A DNA stretch of 64,000 nt, from the NCBI GenBank assembly GCA_013397935.1, contig VZRN01011462.1, positions 64,296 to 128,295 of the forward strand, read 5' to 3'. Of the stretch, positions 50,128-61,720 are shown one piece after another (position 1 is the first letter of the stretch; each line of letters opens with the position of its first letter). Source of the DNA: Dasyornis broadbenti (taxonomy: Eukaryota > Chordata > Aves > Passeriformes > Dasyornithidae). A program made the translations under genes and the position numbers. A model generated the notes under the pieces. The model was not told the DNA's origin. It searched no databases and saw only the letters and a program-made list of their open reading frames with translations.

Positions 50128-50319
50128 GGTGTCTTCAGAGCTCGGATGGGAGTTTGGAGCCCAAGGTGAGCTCCTACCTCTGCACAGGCTTAACAAACCT
50201 GATCAAAACCTTGTGTTTTTTCAATTCTGCAGTGGAAGGCTAAGGAAAGGGGACGAAGAAAAGGGCAGTGCAGCAGAAAGGAAGATCGTTCCAGAAGATC
50301 ATCCACTGTGTTCAGTCCC

Positions 50320-50697
50320 AGAGCGATAGAGCTCGGCCGGGCGAGCCCCGGCTGAAGGAGGCCGGAGCGCCAGCCGGAGCCTTGGCTCCCGCCGTGCCAG
50401 CAAAGCGCATCCATAGGCAGCCGGCGCCCGTTGGCATTCCTGAAAGGCGGGACAGCACACAGACCCAGCCGATCGAGAGGCTCCCTTGCCTTGCCAGTGA
50501 GCCCTGGGTGCTCCGGGACTGCCCCAGGACGAGCGCGGCGGGAGCCCCGCCCCGGCAGAGCGGAGCGGAGCAGAGCAGGGCAGGGCAGGCTGGGACTCCC
50601 GGGCGCTGGCTGAGAGCATCGGGAGTGACGGTCGGAGGCAACGCGCCGGCTGGCCCTGGGAGTAAGGTAGAAAGAAACTTTGGAGACTTTCAGTACC
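50320..50697 (+). promoter_or_regulatory. CpG island promoter of a plus-strand gene
   Basis: A CpG-rich block of about 350 bp with a consensus GC box (CCCCGCCCC at 50545-50553) and a GGCGGG near 50447. A degenerate pentameric run of GGAGC/AGGGC units lies at 50557-50590. There is no TATA box, as is usual for CpG-island promoters. No ATG occurs on the plus strand from 50320 until 50698, so the whole block can serve as promoter plus uninterrupted 5' UTR. This absence and the donor just after it favour plus-strand transcription. Confidence 0.6.
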
Positions 50698-50705
50698 ATG
50701 CAAGG
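50698..50705 (+). CDS. Candidate first coding bases of a plus-strand gene (exon 1 end)
   Basis: The first ATG after the island (50698-50700) has A at -3 (GTACCATGC) and is followed by CAA GG. A near-consensus donor comes next: AGG|GTGAGT at 50706-50711. A first exon would then contribute Met-Gln and two bases of a Gly codon (GGN), with the rest of the protein starting after a long intron. Very short coding first exons of this kind are common behind vertebrate CpG islands. I found no downstream exon in the window that starts with the required one-base phase. The gene is not identified, and the ATG could instead be untranslated. Confidence 0.35.
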
Positions 50706-50711
50706 GTGAGT

Positions 50712-52472
50712 GATTCCAACTCTTCTGTAATAGGAAGGCGGACGCTGTGTGGGTGGATTTTCATACTCTGTAGAGTGTAATGTTAATTTTGCTTATTTTC
50801 ACCAATGCAATCCCACAAGTGTTGCTCAGATAGAAAAGCTGTACTAATTTGCTAAGAATGATTTGCAAGTTGCCTTTATGAGGGGTGAGGTGAGATAGGA
50901 TAAGATTCTTTTTGCCAAGCTGCAGCAGTGTCCCAGGTGCTCATCAGTGCCTGGGTGCTCAGGTGTGCTCAGGTGTGCTCCTTGTCACCCTGAGCATGGT
51001 AGGAACAGGTGAGGAAAGAGGGTGTCAATAAAGGCAGGTGGTAGGACTGCTGCCCCTCTGGTTTTATGGAGCAATTTGTCTGTGGCAGAGTTTGGTGCAG
51101 GTCTGCTTGTTGAATAAAGAGTTGCTGTTGATCTAGATTGGGTGTGTTTGTTCCAAGACCATTTGGGACTGGCTTAAAGGCCAGTATAACACTTGTTAGT
51201 AGTCATGAATGGTCAGCTTCTAGCTGTAATGTATGTACTCTGGGTTTGGGGGGAGTGGGGAGAAGAGGCTTTCAAGTCTTCTGAGACCACTTTTTAGATT
51301 AACATAAGCTATTGCTGGAGAAAAACATTTTAGGTCCTGCCTGCTGCCTTCAGCTTTATAAACATCTTTGTAGATCTTACGCAATAAGGTAGGTTCCCAC
51401 TTGCATTGCAGTTCTGAGGATGACTCTCCAAAGTACAATTCTAGGGTGTAGAAAATGTGAGTTTGTGTATGCAAGTGGCTTCCTTTTGGTGGTGGGAACT
51501 GAGGCCTGACTGGGCAAGTGTTTGAACTTGGGATGCCACTGATCATAGCCAAGTCTGGACTAAGGCTCCTTCAAAGAGCCTCATACCTTAAATCCTAGTG
51601 CTCTCTGTCATCTTCCATTTTCTTTCCCAAGATCCATTTAACCTAAATTACAGTAAGGTTTTTGAATTATTCTTTTGTCTGTGCTTGGCTGCTGTTTGAC
51701 AGGCGTTGCATGTTTAAAAGCAAGATACTACTCTTCTGCAGAAATCCATCATGTCTGAATAAACAACTGTGTTCAAGGCTTTTCTCTAAAAAAATAAGGT
51801 GTTTGTAGTGCTATGGTTAGGGTAATTAACTCTGCACTTTTGGGCTTCCCTACTTGTTTGAAGCTCGAGAACTCTAACTGCTTAGCACTTCATGGACTCA
51901 AATCCTTTCAAATGACTTCAAATACCCAACTGTGGATGTGTGTTATTGAAATGGGGATTTGGCTTCTTAAAAACCATGATATCGTGACATACGTTGTTAC
52001 TTTATTACTCCACAGCAAATTTTAAAATTCTGTCTTGGTGCTTTCGTCCAAGGACCTTACGATGTAGATCAATCAGACTGTAGCACTGAGGCTAACTTTC
52101 ACTGAAACCAGTGAAAATCTTTCTGTTAACCTCAGTGGTAGCTGGCTTAGCTCTTCTGCCTTGTAAAAGTGCTCGAGAGGATTACCACTGTAGAGACCAA
52201 TGGCATACTGTAAAAGTCTCGTTTGAGACACAAAACTTTTTGAGTCTGCATGCTGGGCAGCACCTTAGATCAAAGTTATTTGGTGTTTTCCATGCTGGTG
52301 TTCTGTTGCAGCAAAGGTGGAGTTTGTTGCAGCAAAGGAGTATTTGTTTAGAGGATTTTTTAGTACCTCGGTGAGGGAGGCAAGAAAATAGGTCCTTCTT
52401 TGTTTTCTTATTCAGCCTTGAAATCATACTGAAGAAGTTCAATTTTCATTAAGGTATCTTCCCCCTGCATTC
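50712..52472. other. Presumed intron; 10-bp tandem repeat near 50951
   Basis: AGGTGTGCTC is exactly repeated at 50961-50970 and 50971-50980, with an imperfect copy before it. TGTTGCAGCAAAGG occurs at 52304-52317 and 52325-52338. A frame at 52111-52374 begins with a hydrophobic, signal-peptide-like stretch but starts with GTG and has no other support. Confidence 0.45.
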
Positions 52473-52497
52473 TTTTTTTTTTTTTTTTTTTTTTTTT
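52473..52497 (+). repeat. T25 homopolymer
   Basis: 25 consecutive T. Low-complexity; no adjoining retroposed transcript is recognisable on the minus strand. Confidence 0.97.
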
Positions 52498-55400
52498 GCA
52501 CTCTGGCCCTAAAAGTTTCACTGCTGTCTAAAACTCCTGATATCTACACGGGTTAGGCTCACTGGAGAAAAAACATGAATGTGTGACCTTTTTCGCCATC
52601 TTACTGAAATTAATGAAATTGGACTTCATTGAAATTGGTCACCAGCATGAACGAAGGTGTGAATGCTTTAGAGAGGGAGATAAAGTACAGGGTGCATCTC
52701 TGAGATGATGAGGGTGATTCTTGTTGAAGGACAAAATTCACTGGACTCCAGTTGCTCTGACTGGAGTGAACTTGTCTGTGGGCTTTGCCACCTGTAGTGC
52801 AAGAGGTGATGAATCTCACAAGTGTTGTGTGATGGTGTGTAGCCAGACTAAGGACCCTAGCAGGTGTTTCTTGGACAGGAATGAGGATCTTGATACTTAA
52901 GTAATTTGAAGTAGTTCCATGCTCACAGCTGTTTGTCCTTCCTGAGTTTGCAAGTGCTCCTGAGGGACAGCCTGTGTCTGTCCCCAGTGCACTGCTACTC
53001 TGTATGGCTGCAGCACAAGCACCATTGCCTCTAGTGCCCAGATCTCTGGGTGCTGCTTCCTGTGTGTCAGCTGACAGCTCTGCCTTCTACATTGGTATAA
53101 GTAGAGGTAAATGGCTTAGACAACTTGGGTTGTTTCCAACCAGGAAATACTATCTTTGTCTTCTGAGTGTAATCACCCACATTATAGTATCTCCCCAGGG
53201 CCTGGAGACCACAATCAGTCAGTTGGTGCTTTGGCTGGAAGTATCAGTATTAAAAGGGTGGGCCTAAAGCTTTGGAGGTGTTTGAAGTGGTGGGAATTAG
53301 TGGAAAGGTTTGCATCTCGCTAGAAGCCAGTCTGTTCACTGGCAAGAAAGAAGATAGTGGGCTGTATTTGGGGGATGACTTTTCAAGGTGGCCTTCATTA
53401 CGGCTTTGAAGAAAAGTAGAGAAGGCTCTGGTCTGATGTGGTTTTCTCTCTCCATTTGTTTAGGTAGTCAAGGCTCTGCTCACAAGTAAAAATGGACAGT
53501 AGGGCTGGCATAGTCTAGCTAACTCCTAGTGACTTAAAACCAAACAAACAAGCTTTAGAGAACCTTTGCCTTTGAGGAGAAATGTTACATAAATTGCAAA
53601 TTGGTAAATGATCATTTTTGCTATGCTGATATTTGATCTTGCAGAATCTGTGTGATTGTATCTCACTGTGACTTTACTGCTGGTGAACTCGGAAGCAAAG
53701 TGAGCTGGCTTCTATAAAATCGATGGTATGTTTAAGGATGAGCAGTATTTAAGAGCCATTTTTGTTGCACTAAATCCCTGTGTGAAGCACTGTTCCTTAT
53801 GTTACAGCATCTGTAAAAGGGAAATATCTCCCACCCCTTTGAAACTTGCAGCAGGCCAACTTGTAAGTTTGACAAAAACCCAAGAGTTTTTTGATGGGTG
53901 GTGGTATGTAAGCATCAAGCTTCTTAGATACATGCAGTAAAATGTGTCAGAAAACAGGTGTAACAGTAACGCTCTCTGTGAATCATCCCTAGTCTGAGAC
54001 TGCCCTCTCTTGGAGGCCATCAGTTGCATCAGTTGCTTTTACATCTTCCTTCGTTTTTTTTTTAACCTCCAGCTTGTGGGCTTGGTTCTCCTTCTGGAGA
54101 AATCACTAGAAAGTTTTGAGATAATTTGAGATACTTGCTGCTATATTCACCCCGGGATAGACAACTGTCTTCTAGGTGTTGGGGTTTATAATTTAATTTT
54201 TTCTTTAGAAACAAGGGAAATTGATGGACAATTAGAAATAAACCAACATTTCAAAGCATTTGTTTTGAATTTAGTAAAGGTTTGTTTTGAATTTTCAAGG
54301 AGCCAAAGGGATGTAGATGACCAAACCCTGCTTGATTTTGGGAGGGATTGCAACGTTATAGGATATCAGCACCTTAGGAAATCTTGCTCTTTGTTAGTAT
54401 GCAGTGCCCTAAAATTTCTAGCTGATCATCTATGATGATTTTGATTTGTATTCTACTTAAATGTTTCAAGTAACATCTTTTTAGTAATATGACTAGAGTA
54501 ACGAGAAGGTATAAGGACTAAAAGTTTTCTTTAGCTAAAATAATGCTGGAATATTTGTTTAAATTTAGCTAGACTGACAAGTTAGGCTAGACCTGTTTAT
54601 CCAGCCTAATTCTGGTGCCTAAACCAGAAAATATTTATTCATCTGTTAAGGTTTAAATAAAAAAAAAAAAAAAAATTCCCAGGTGACTTAATATGCCACC
54701 AACATGGTGTGGTTGAGAACACCTTCCTATCTTGCTGTTAAAGCCTGAGTTGGTAGATTTAGGTGAGTAGCTTATTATTTGTTTTAGGGAGAAGATAAAT
54801 TTGAATGTTCCTGCTGGCCTAGGAGCGTATCCATTTTACTTTACTACAATACTGCCGTGAAGCCTGATTTTTGCTCTATTTCATGATGTATCCTGAGGCC
54901 AGAGGAGAGATTCTTGACATTCTGATCCAAATTCCTGACCAAACCAAATATGACCTTGACATTGAGAGTAAGCCAACAGGCAGAAGACAGTCAGGCTACC
55001 AGAAGGGAGGCAATCCAGATAGTGTTGATGGCAGCTCAGGGAGGCCACAACAGCTCCAATTATTTTCACTTCACTTGTTTTCATCTTCTCAGAGTGAGCC
55101 TACCTGCCTTCAGGTTGAAGACTTCAAACGGCTAAATTAGTTTTTTGATTTGTCTGGGGTCTCATTATTTGGTACTTCTTAACAGAATACTGGAAACTTG
55201 GGAGTACCCCAGATATTGTTTCTTTGATGAACAAAGGTTCACTCAAGCCTTTAGCTGTCACATATTCCCAAAAGTGTTCTTCAGGTCACTGGATTGGTGT
55301 CTGTTGTTGGTTTTGCTACTGAAATTCCAATGAAGAAAATGCTTTATATTTTCCTAGGAGAGCAAGGAAATTAATTAATTGTTGGCTCACCAAAATCATG

Positions 55401-58400
55401 GCAGCCTTCAAAGACGTCCAACTTAAAAAGAATGTTCTGAATGTCTGTTTCTGACAAGGTTAGCTTTTCAAAAGGGAAATAAGTTATTTTCTGTGTTCTT
55501 CCTGTGCAATGAACAATTCCTCTGTCTATTAAGACAAGAAAAGGCCCAATTTCTTTTTGTTTTATCCCCACAAGTGGATATCTGAGAATATTCTCCTGTG
55601 GTGGTGTGAGCATGTTCCTTCCAGAGCCTGTAGGGGGTGGAAAATTATTTTAGCCTCAAAGCTTAATTCAGAGGTGCTGAATATGTAGCCTCTCTGATAA
55701 CAGGAGTTTTAAGAACATACTTCCCTTAGATACTTTAAAGTTTCAGCTATGGTGGAAAAAATCTTTTAAGCTTGGTTGTTCTCTTCAACCCTGGCTAACA
55801 TCAAAATTGGAAAAAGTGCTGTTCTGATTGGATACAATCTAGAACAACTGCTGCAAAATTTGGCTAGGGCTTTGAATTTATGTGGGTTCAGTTGCTTATA
55901 GCCACCAAGGTATTTCAGTATAGAAAATGGAAATAAGTAGCTAGCCAGTTTTTGGTAGCATTTAACACATCTCACTGCATTTTGAAGACTAGGACAGCTT
56001 GTAGTGATTTATACAGAGATATCTTGTGCTCTTCTGATGTTTCCAGATCTGGGGCTTTTGGCTTCTAACCAGTGAGCTCTCAGTGTGTTTCTTGTGAGAT
56101 AAGAATTTTAACTTTTTCTCTTGTCTCCCCTTTCTTGCCTGAGAGAGCGATCATCTGCACAGGAAGAGCAGGGTGTCTTTTAGCTCCCACTCCGCTGAGG
56201 TGCTGGGTCTGGTACAGCTGCATGAAAGTGCATTTTTTCTTCAATGCCCTCTTCAGCTTGGGGACAAGGAGCAGGATGGAGAGATCAAGAAGGTAGCAGC
56301 CTAGTATGGACAGCAGCTGGGAAAGATTGCTCTGGGAGACACAGCAGATGACAGTCTTGTGCCTTTTGTAGTACAAGGACAACACTTAGGTGCTTTTGAC
56401 CTTCTGAAAGGCAATGTCCTTTCATTCGCCTTAGTGGTGATAGAAGGCAGCATTTTACAGTGTTGGAAGGTAGTTTAGTTGGAGGGCAGACTCCTGTGAA
56501 ATGTACTCCTTGGCCTATCTGCCCCCAGGGGCTGCACAGAAAATTTCTGCTATGATTTGAGACTGCAGGGTTCGCTGTTTGAGAGAGCAAGTGAGGGAGA
56601 GGCAGTGTTAGTGCAAAGACTGTTGTTTATAAAAACAGAAAAAGGCAGGTCAGGAGAGGGATTTCAGTGGGGCACAGCTACAAATTGTGCTGTGAGATAA
56701 AATGTGATGCCTTGTTTCCTGCACAGCCCCCGATGTCTAATGGTATGGCTCAGCTCTGGCTGCAGTCTGTCCCTCCATGTGGTATTCAGGCTCTTTCCTT
56801 TCCTTGCATATTGTCAGGACTCTTACAGGGATCTAATATCCCTGAGGTCTCTGTCAAATTGTGATTGGAATGGGGCAGATATTTATTTTTAGAAGGGAAA
56901 ATAAAACCCAAAGCCTCTCTGTAAAGAAAGGCAAGAAGGACTGCAGAAATTACTGAATTTTCTGCTTCAAAGATGTAGTAAGATTATTTTTCTTAACTGG
57001 TTGGGGTTTTTTTGTTCATCATTGATTTTTCTTTGAACCAAATGACATATTTTGATGTCAGACTGCAGGTAAAACATAGCTGAAAAACCTAAACCAGTGT
57101 CTTTAACAATGGTATTTCACACATGCTCTAAAATCTCCCATAAAAACACATCTGAAGAGTGGAAAGTATTTATTTTCTCCCTGTGGGCTCTGTTCCTGTC
57201 CATGAACAAGTCAATCACCAAAAGAGTAGCAGAATCAATGATATTTTAATCCAATTGATCTGTAATCTATTTTGCTACTTGCTTACCTGCTGCAATGACC
57301 CCTGTGCTTGTGTGTCTGGGTTCAGCACTGAGGTATGAAAGAGAATTTGCAGTGGCTAGTGGAGAACCACATCCATGCTGGCTGACTGGCTGCTCCCAGC
57401 CAAGAAGAGTTCTAGCTAAATTCCTCCTTAGCTCTCGCCAAATGAGGCATGAATCTGAATGTTCCTCATTTTTTCAGCTTCTAGTTCTCAGGAAGCAAGT
57501 TGGGATTTTGGGATCTGAGGTATTTCCCCTTCTGTGAAATTTGATTGAGATTTGCTAGGTCAAATGGTGTGAATCAGTACTTTTGAGATTGAAAAGTACT
57601 AGCAGCAGAGATGAACAGACTGAACAAAATATACCTTCCTTTACTAGAAACAAAGGAAAACCTAGCAGAGCTCAGGGATCTTCTTGTAAGTGTTCTTTTT
57701 TTAGTTCTACTGGAAGCTGAGAAATTGAAGCCATTTGACTCTGACATACATGCAAATGCAGAACTAAGCTTGGAAATTTGTGGGAAAGATGGAGCATCCT
57801 CTTTGCTCGGCCACTGAAGCAGCTCACCAAAAGGTGGCAGTCTCTGCTAGCAGGAATGTGTCTCTCCCTTGCAGACGGATGCTTTTCCTTAAGGTTCATT
57901 CAGTTCAATGTTCTGCATTGGTTGAGTTTTTTCCTCTCCCCGCCTCCCCCCATAACCTTTATCTTTCAAACGAGACCAGAAGCCTGTATATTTGACAAAT
58001 ATTTGTCTAGCACTGTAAATGCACACAGACTTAAAAATGACCTTTGAGTTAAACCAGAGCAGATTCCCACACGAAAAGGAATTAGTTTTTGTTAGGTTTT
58101 TTTTCCTAAGCTGTGTAAACAAAAATTATTAGAATGCATGCTAAGAGTGCTTCATCTTTGCATCTGTGACTGGGCTTCCACAGCTTTTAAAAATGTCATC
58201 AGAGCTACAACCCTTCCCCAAAAACCATGCCAAAGGCCTGGACCTGTACTCTCTAGTTATAAGGAAAGCTTCCTGGTTTATTCAGTACTCACTTGACTTC
58301 AGGTGAGATCGGAAGGACTTAAAACTGGCCCTGTGTTGTAATTCAGGCCCTGTGGAGCTGGAATTCTTTACTTACTGATGTTTTTCTAGTGGAGCTGTAT

Positions 58401-59131
58401 TTACTTGCCAACCTGGACTCTACCTCTCCACAGGCACAGTTTTTCCTGAACCACTGCTAGGTCTGACAGCAGTAATAAGCCTTGGATTCTCCTGCAAGAT
58501 CCAGCTGGTGGTCACTGTGGGACATGGAGGAATGCAGCCCATACTCTGATATTTCCACTTCCCACCCCCACCACATTCTTACACACACGATTGAAGAGCT
58601 CAGTGAATCTAGGGAAAGGAGTGGAAAATGTCTGCAGAAGCAGATAATTCTGTCCTTCCATTTGGGGACAGAAACCCATCTTGAGATAGGTTTACATCTT
58701 GGGACACTCAAAGGCATATGCTGGTTATTCCTTAAAAACAAACGGAAAAACAGACTTTCTAGAATGGGTCTTTTGCACTCAGGAGCCTGACATAACATTT
58801 TTGGGCCCTTTTTAATGTAGGGTTAAACTAACAAGGGTATTCTAGAGACAGTTTCCCTGGGACTGAGCTTTCTATTCTGCAGGCACTCTAAAGTAGCTTT
58901 GTCTTTACAGCATGACAATTTCTGTGTGGGTTTGGTTGGATTAAAAGGGTCTTCATAATAATTCAAACTAGCATGGTACCATTAGAAATTTGATTCAACT
59001 AATCTGTTTATATCATTGGGCCTGTTCTAGGACTGTCTTCTCTTCTTTAAAAAATAAATTAATTGTTTAACAAATCTGACTCAGCCTCACTCAAAAGTTA
59101 TATGACTTGGAATGAAAAACCTGGAATTCCA

Positions 59132-59134
<3 letters not shown>
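52498..59134. other. Presumed intron or intergenic sequence, no secure exon
   Basis: An A17 run lies at 54659-54675. A TAG|GTGAGT donor near 54762 follows an acceptor near 54682, but all three frames between them are closed. A CAG|GTGAGA donor at 58303 follows a roughly 50-codon open stretch that begins near 58150. The 101-codon minus frames at 56080-56590 show no family. Confidence 0.45.

Positions 59135-59162
<28 letters not shown>
59135..59162 (+). repeat. T28 homopolymer
   Basis: 28 consecutive T, the longest homopolymer in the window. Confidence 0.97.
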
Positions 59163-60281
59163 GTGCAGAGGGAATTTGGACGTGTGGTATTACTTGGGTT
59201 TTACGAATGCATTTATTTATTTGCCAGACCCTGAGGAAGTGATGACTGTAAAACCCAGATGCTTGCCTCACTACTGATCTTTGGAAGGGTCTTTGGTTCC
59301 ACTGTTGCCTCCATTAAGGCTTCACAAAATGGTATACATAGTCAAAAGCCAACAGCACAGAAAATGTCTAAGGGCATCTAATCCACATCAGGGAAGGTAG
59401 ATCAGAGCTAGAGGAGATTCAGATCACAGAAACAGTAGCTGTCAATGGCACCGAACAGCCCCTGTACAGCAGATAGGCTTGGGACTTCTTTTCTTGGGAA
59501 AGAAGCTATTGAGAAAGGATGGCCAAGAGTGTTTTGTTGCCACAAGGAAGGAGAAGATGAAAAGGAATTTTCTCGCTGCTGCTTATTATTGGAGATCCAT
59601 GGAATGTGAAAAATTTTAGTGGATTTGGGATTTAAAGCAAGGGGATGTGGTTTGTAATGTCGTCTAAGAAGTTGTGCAGAGGCTAGAGGTGCTAGAACTT
59701 CACATGGGTTCAGGAGTGTGGGATTAAGGAGTGTCACAGGAGACTTGTGAATTGTGCTGATCCTGGCAGAGTAATCTGGTGAAATGTCACCACGTGGTTG
59801 CACTAGTCTTGCTTTTTCCTGCCATCATCTAGTATTTCCCAGTGTCAGAAACAGATTAACCCAGGCTGTGGAGACTGATGTGGCCAAAAGATGGGCCCAT
59901 CTGTGAGTGTCAGTGGTTTATAAATGCTGTAATAAATAAATTTCATGTGGATAAGAACCAGTTGGAAAGTCAAATCTTTAAAGGTTCTCTTTGTCATTAG
60001 GCAATCATGACTTCTAAGTAACTCTTCTCCTTTTAAAGAAATATTTCACAAATGTAGAAGGAAATTAGATGATCTGGATTATTTCACAATCAGTGTAGAA
60101 TTTGCTTCCATTCTTTTTACCCTTTCCCCTCTTCTTGGCTTGGCACACTGCAATTCTGGGAGATGAATATTCTAACTCCCACAGAAAGTTTCCTGGAGGC
60201 ATTTGGCAGAGGAAAAAAAAACCTCAGTTTTTTTCTATTACAGAGGGGCTTTCTTCTTTTTCCTTTTCTTTTTTTTTTTTT
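59163..60281. other. Non-coding stretch up to the gap
   Basis: Contains a 131-codon minus frame (59408-59803) with no recognisable domain, splice partner or start context. Ends in a T-rich tract at 60263-60281. Confidence 0.45.
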
Positions 60282-60383
60282 NNNNNNNNNNNNNNNNNNN
60301 NNNNNNNNNNNNNNNNNNNNNNNNNNNNNNNNNNNNNNNNNNNNNNNNNNNNNNNNNNNNNNNNNNNNNNNNNNNNNNNNNNN
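60282..60383. other. Assembly gap (102 N)
   Basis: A run of 102 N between a poly-T tract and a T/G-rich tract. The low-complexity flanks explain the failure to assemble; true size is uncertain. Confidence 0.99.
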
Positions 60384-60463
60384 GTTTGTTTGGGTTTTTG
60401 GTTTTAGTTTTGTTGGGGTTTTTTTTTATTTTGTTTTTGTTTTTTTGTTTTGTTTTTTTTTTC
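60384..60463 (+). repeat. T/G-rich low-complexity tract
   Basis: Dominated by T-runs broken by single or paired G. Open frames through it and the gap are artefacts. Confidence 0.9.
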
Positions 60464-60941
60464 CACTGATCACATTCTGGAGCATTTTCTTTGCTCATGT
60501 CTGGATTAAACAAAAAAAAAGGGGAAAAAAAAAGAAACACACACAAAAGATCCCCAAACCAGTTGCTTGTTCCTCCCACATTGGCCCTGCACATGTTGCA
60601 GAGGTACTTAAATGCAGACAAGCTGCCACTGTCATTAAAATAATTCATAAAAGTGTTTCAATTAAAGTTTTTCAAAACTCTCTTTTTCCTTCTATCCTCA
60701 GTTAAATTTCTGGGGTTTTTTGTCAGCTGGTATTGGAAACCCCTTGAAACACTGGAAACCTACTGGGTTACATGCTGTCTAAAATTTTCCAGGGTGTTGG
60801 AATGGTCAATAATCTTTGTTCTGAAGATTTTTTGTGTAAGTTGGATGAAAATGACCCTTCTTGAAACAATAAATAGTCCAAGAGCAAACCAGCCCAGTCA
60901 TAACTTATAAGGCATCAATAAACTTACATAAGTATAATCTT

Positions 60942-60958
60942 TTGTTGTTGTTGTTGTT
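60942..60958 (+). repeat. (TTG)n microsatellite
   Basis: Nearly six TTG units. Confidence 0.95.
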
Positions 60959-60959
60959 A

Positions 60960-61720
60960 TATTTTTATAATCTTCTAGGGAATAAATTTCCTAATCAGAT
61001 AAGGAAAAGAATGAATGTTAAATGCACATTGCTTTAAAATAGACCTGGAGTCTTAGTTTCTTTGGATCTCTGTTGCAAAGATGTTTGGATCAAAGCTTAT
61101 TTCTTTAATGACAAATAAATTGCATTAAACACAATTATATGCCTTTCATGAAGATTCAAAGACAGAGCTTGTCAGCCATGCAAATATTTTGGCATATGCA
61201 TTACAGGTTTCTTCTGGGCTGGGCAACCTCTAATTTAATTTAAGAAATGAGTGGGGGAGAATCATATTTATAATAATAAAATCACTGTTTCAGAAGAAAA
61301 GGATAGGAGCCTGTTTACTGCCTTCAGTGGGCTTTAGATCAGAAGCAAAATTATCACAGTTATCTCTAATGCCCTTAAAATTATTGTAATAAACTTCCTT
61401 TTCTTCTCTTCGGTATCCACATGGAAAATCTTGTAATCTCTGCTAATTTTGAGGCAACAGTTTCCCTGACTTTATTAGAGGCTTTCCAGAACTGTGTTAA
61501 TGAAACAATGATACATGACAGGTTGGGTGTTATGGTCTAATAATGATGTGCCTTGGAGGTTAATGGCATTTGGCTCACAGCCTCCGAGTAATAGGCTGCG
61601 TGTGCACTCACTGCCCAGGTGTAGTGTTATTAATTCACTTTGGTTTACTCCAGGCCCTATGTGCATCATCAAAACATTTGGCCCTTCTTTCTTCAGCCTC
61701 TGAGTAGCCTGGTGTTGGGG
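60960..61720. promoter_or_regulatory. Enhancer-like block with clustered factor motifs
   Basis: About 760 bp with many developmental-enhancer motifs: AGATAAGG (GATA, 60997-61004), GGATCAAAG (TCF/LEF, 61087-61095), ATGCAAAT (POU octamer, 61178-61185), a second GATA-type site near 61360, and several TAAT/ATTA homeodomain cores at 61400-61640. It contains no repeat and no real gene. The texture resembles conserved non-coding elements near vertebrate developmental genes, but no conservation can be measured here. Motifs this short also occur often by chance in AT-rich DNA. Confidence 0.25.

Noticed and set aside
50190..50780. Long frames on both strands (169 and 170 codons) over the 50.5 kb island
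   Set aside because: Stop-poor GC-rich DNA; simultaneous openness on both strands points to composition. The splice donor at 50706 would interrupt the plus frame.
52111..52374. Frame with a signal-peptide-like start
   Set aside because: Begins with GTG, has no Kozak ATG, includes a small tandem duplication and has no mature domain.
58150..58302. Roughly 50-codon open stretch ending at a perfect CAG|GTGAGA donor
   Set aside because: Attractive as an exon, but its acceptor (CAG at about 58182) gives phase 0, which does not fit the MetGln-GG| end of the 50.7 kb first exon, and no homology is recognised.
59408..59803. 131-codon minus-strand open frame
   Set aside because: Protein-like at a glance but no family, no splice context and no promoter nearby.
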